Assembly: GCA_965214875.1 (NCBI GenBank)
Contig: OZ243980.1
Coordinates: 1,550,001-1,614,000, forward strand
Source: CBDAUN01 sp965214875
GTDB lineage: Bacteria; Pseudomonadota; Gammaproteobacteria; Arenicellales; JAJDZL01
Direction: 5' to 3'
Length of the DNA: 64,000 nt
The translations under genes were made by a program, and so were the position numbers. The notes beneath the pieces were generated by a model. That model made no database searches, was not told the DNA's origin, and worked only from the letters and a program-made list of their open reading frames with translations. How positions within the stretch are numbered: position 1 is the stretch's first letter; every line of letters begins with the position of its first letter. Below are positions 63,880 through 64,000 of this stretch, in pieces.

Positions 63880-64000
63880 ATGACAGGAAGAATGCAGCGA
63901 AAAGGAAAGAGCCGGCTTAGCTTTCCGCCCCCCCCCCCCTCCTTCAACTAAGGCCGCATAGATTCCGGCCGTCCCGGTCTGGCCGGGCGCTGGTCCCGGC
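63880..64000 (+). CDS. Start of a further poly-C contingency gene (runs off window)
   Basis: ATG 63880 has TAAGGAG 13 bases before it. The frame reads MTGRMQRKGKSRLSFP and then enters a run of 12 C (63928-63939); as sequenced it hits TAA at 63949. One other frame stays open to the window end (LLQLRPHRFRPSRSG). Same design as the other poly-C genes, so a tract-length change could switch it, but the body is outside the window and no signal peptide is visible. Confidence 0.45.
63928..63939 (+). repeat. Poly-C tract (12 C), contingency-type
   Basis: Twelve C in codons 17-20 after ATG 63880, the fifth such tract at a gene start in the window. Confidence 0.85.

Overview
The window looks like a chromosome piece from a gammaproteobacterium with a decaying, transposon-rich genome. 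Support for this comes from the core gene sets: rpsP-rimM-trmD-rplS, an mtaD-ubiG-mupP cluster arranged as in pseudomonads, trpS-scpA-scpB-rluB, pcnB-folK, a RelA with a degenerate hydrolase half, class I fumarase, DUF349 protein and RNase D. Core genes have moderate GC. Between them lie very GC-rich islands of broken insertion sequences and odd secreted proteins. No transposase in the window is intact; six families can be recognised as wreckage (IS481-like, IS1380, IS630, ISAs1, IS256, IS1595).

Layout. 1-3.7 kb: end of a SAF-domain oxidoreductase, a 2OG-Fe(II) oxygenase, a contingency gene cut off by an IS481-like element, a MITE, and a coiled-coil membrane protein. 4.3-7.9 kb: Asp/Glu-racemase-like protein and a TRAP transporter. 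8.1-12.1 kb: an IS1380 element with target duplications, then a secreted Cys-rich protein behind a 16-G tract and an IS481-like relic. 12.7-21.1 kb: a one-carbon/methylated-amine type operon (GlnT/GMA-synthetase-like, three glutamate-synthase-like subunits, a small conserved protein, a DUF3530 hydrolase and a DUF1989-GcvT fusion). 21.7-29.4 kb: translation and housekeeping genes with a tRNA-Glu(CTC). 29.6-38.4 kb: accessory island with a coiled-coil membrane protein, IS481-like copy, a second secreted protein behind a C tract, a folK/trpS chimeric scar, a type III restriction-modification pair and an IS256 relic. 38.5-53.6 kb: trpS, scpAB, rluB, mupP, ubiG, mtaD, another IS481-like copy that cut a cupin gene, rnd, fumarase, DUF349, dinB and a sulfurtransferase. 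53.7-59.2 kb: a unit bounded by the two ends of an IS1380 element with a 5-bp target duplication, carrying a phase-variable autotransporter. 59.6-64 kb: relA, a NRDE protein, rlmE, then another IS1380 end, IS481-like fragment and a further poly-C gene start at the window edge.

The most striking system is a dispersed set of five gene starts that share one design: a start codon, a run of 10-16 C in the first codons (read as Pro), then, in the three that can be read further, a signal peptide and an exported protein. These three are out of frame as sequenced and would be restored by changing the tract by one base (10 to 11, 16 to 15, 14 to 13). All five lie beside ends of the same IS481-like element, and two sit behind the same IS1380-right-end / IS481-3'-end junction. 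This suggests mobile cassettes of phase-variable surface and secreted proteins.
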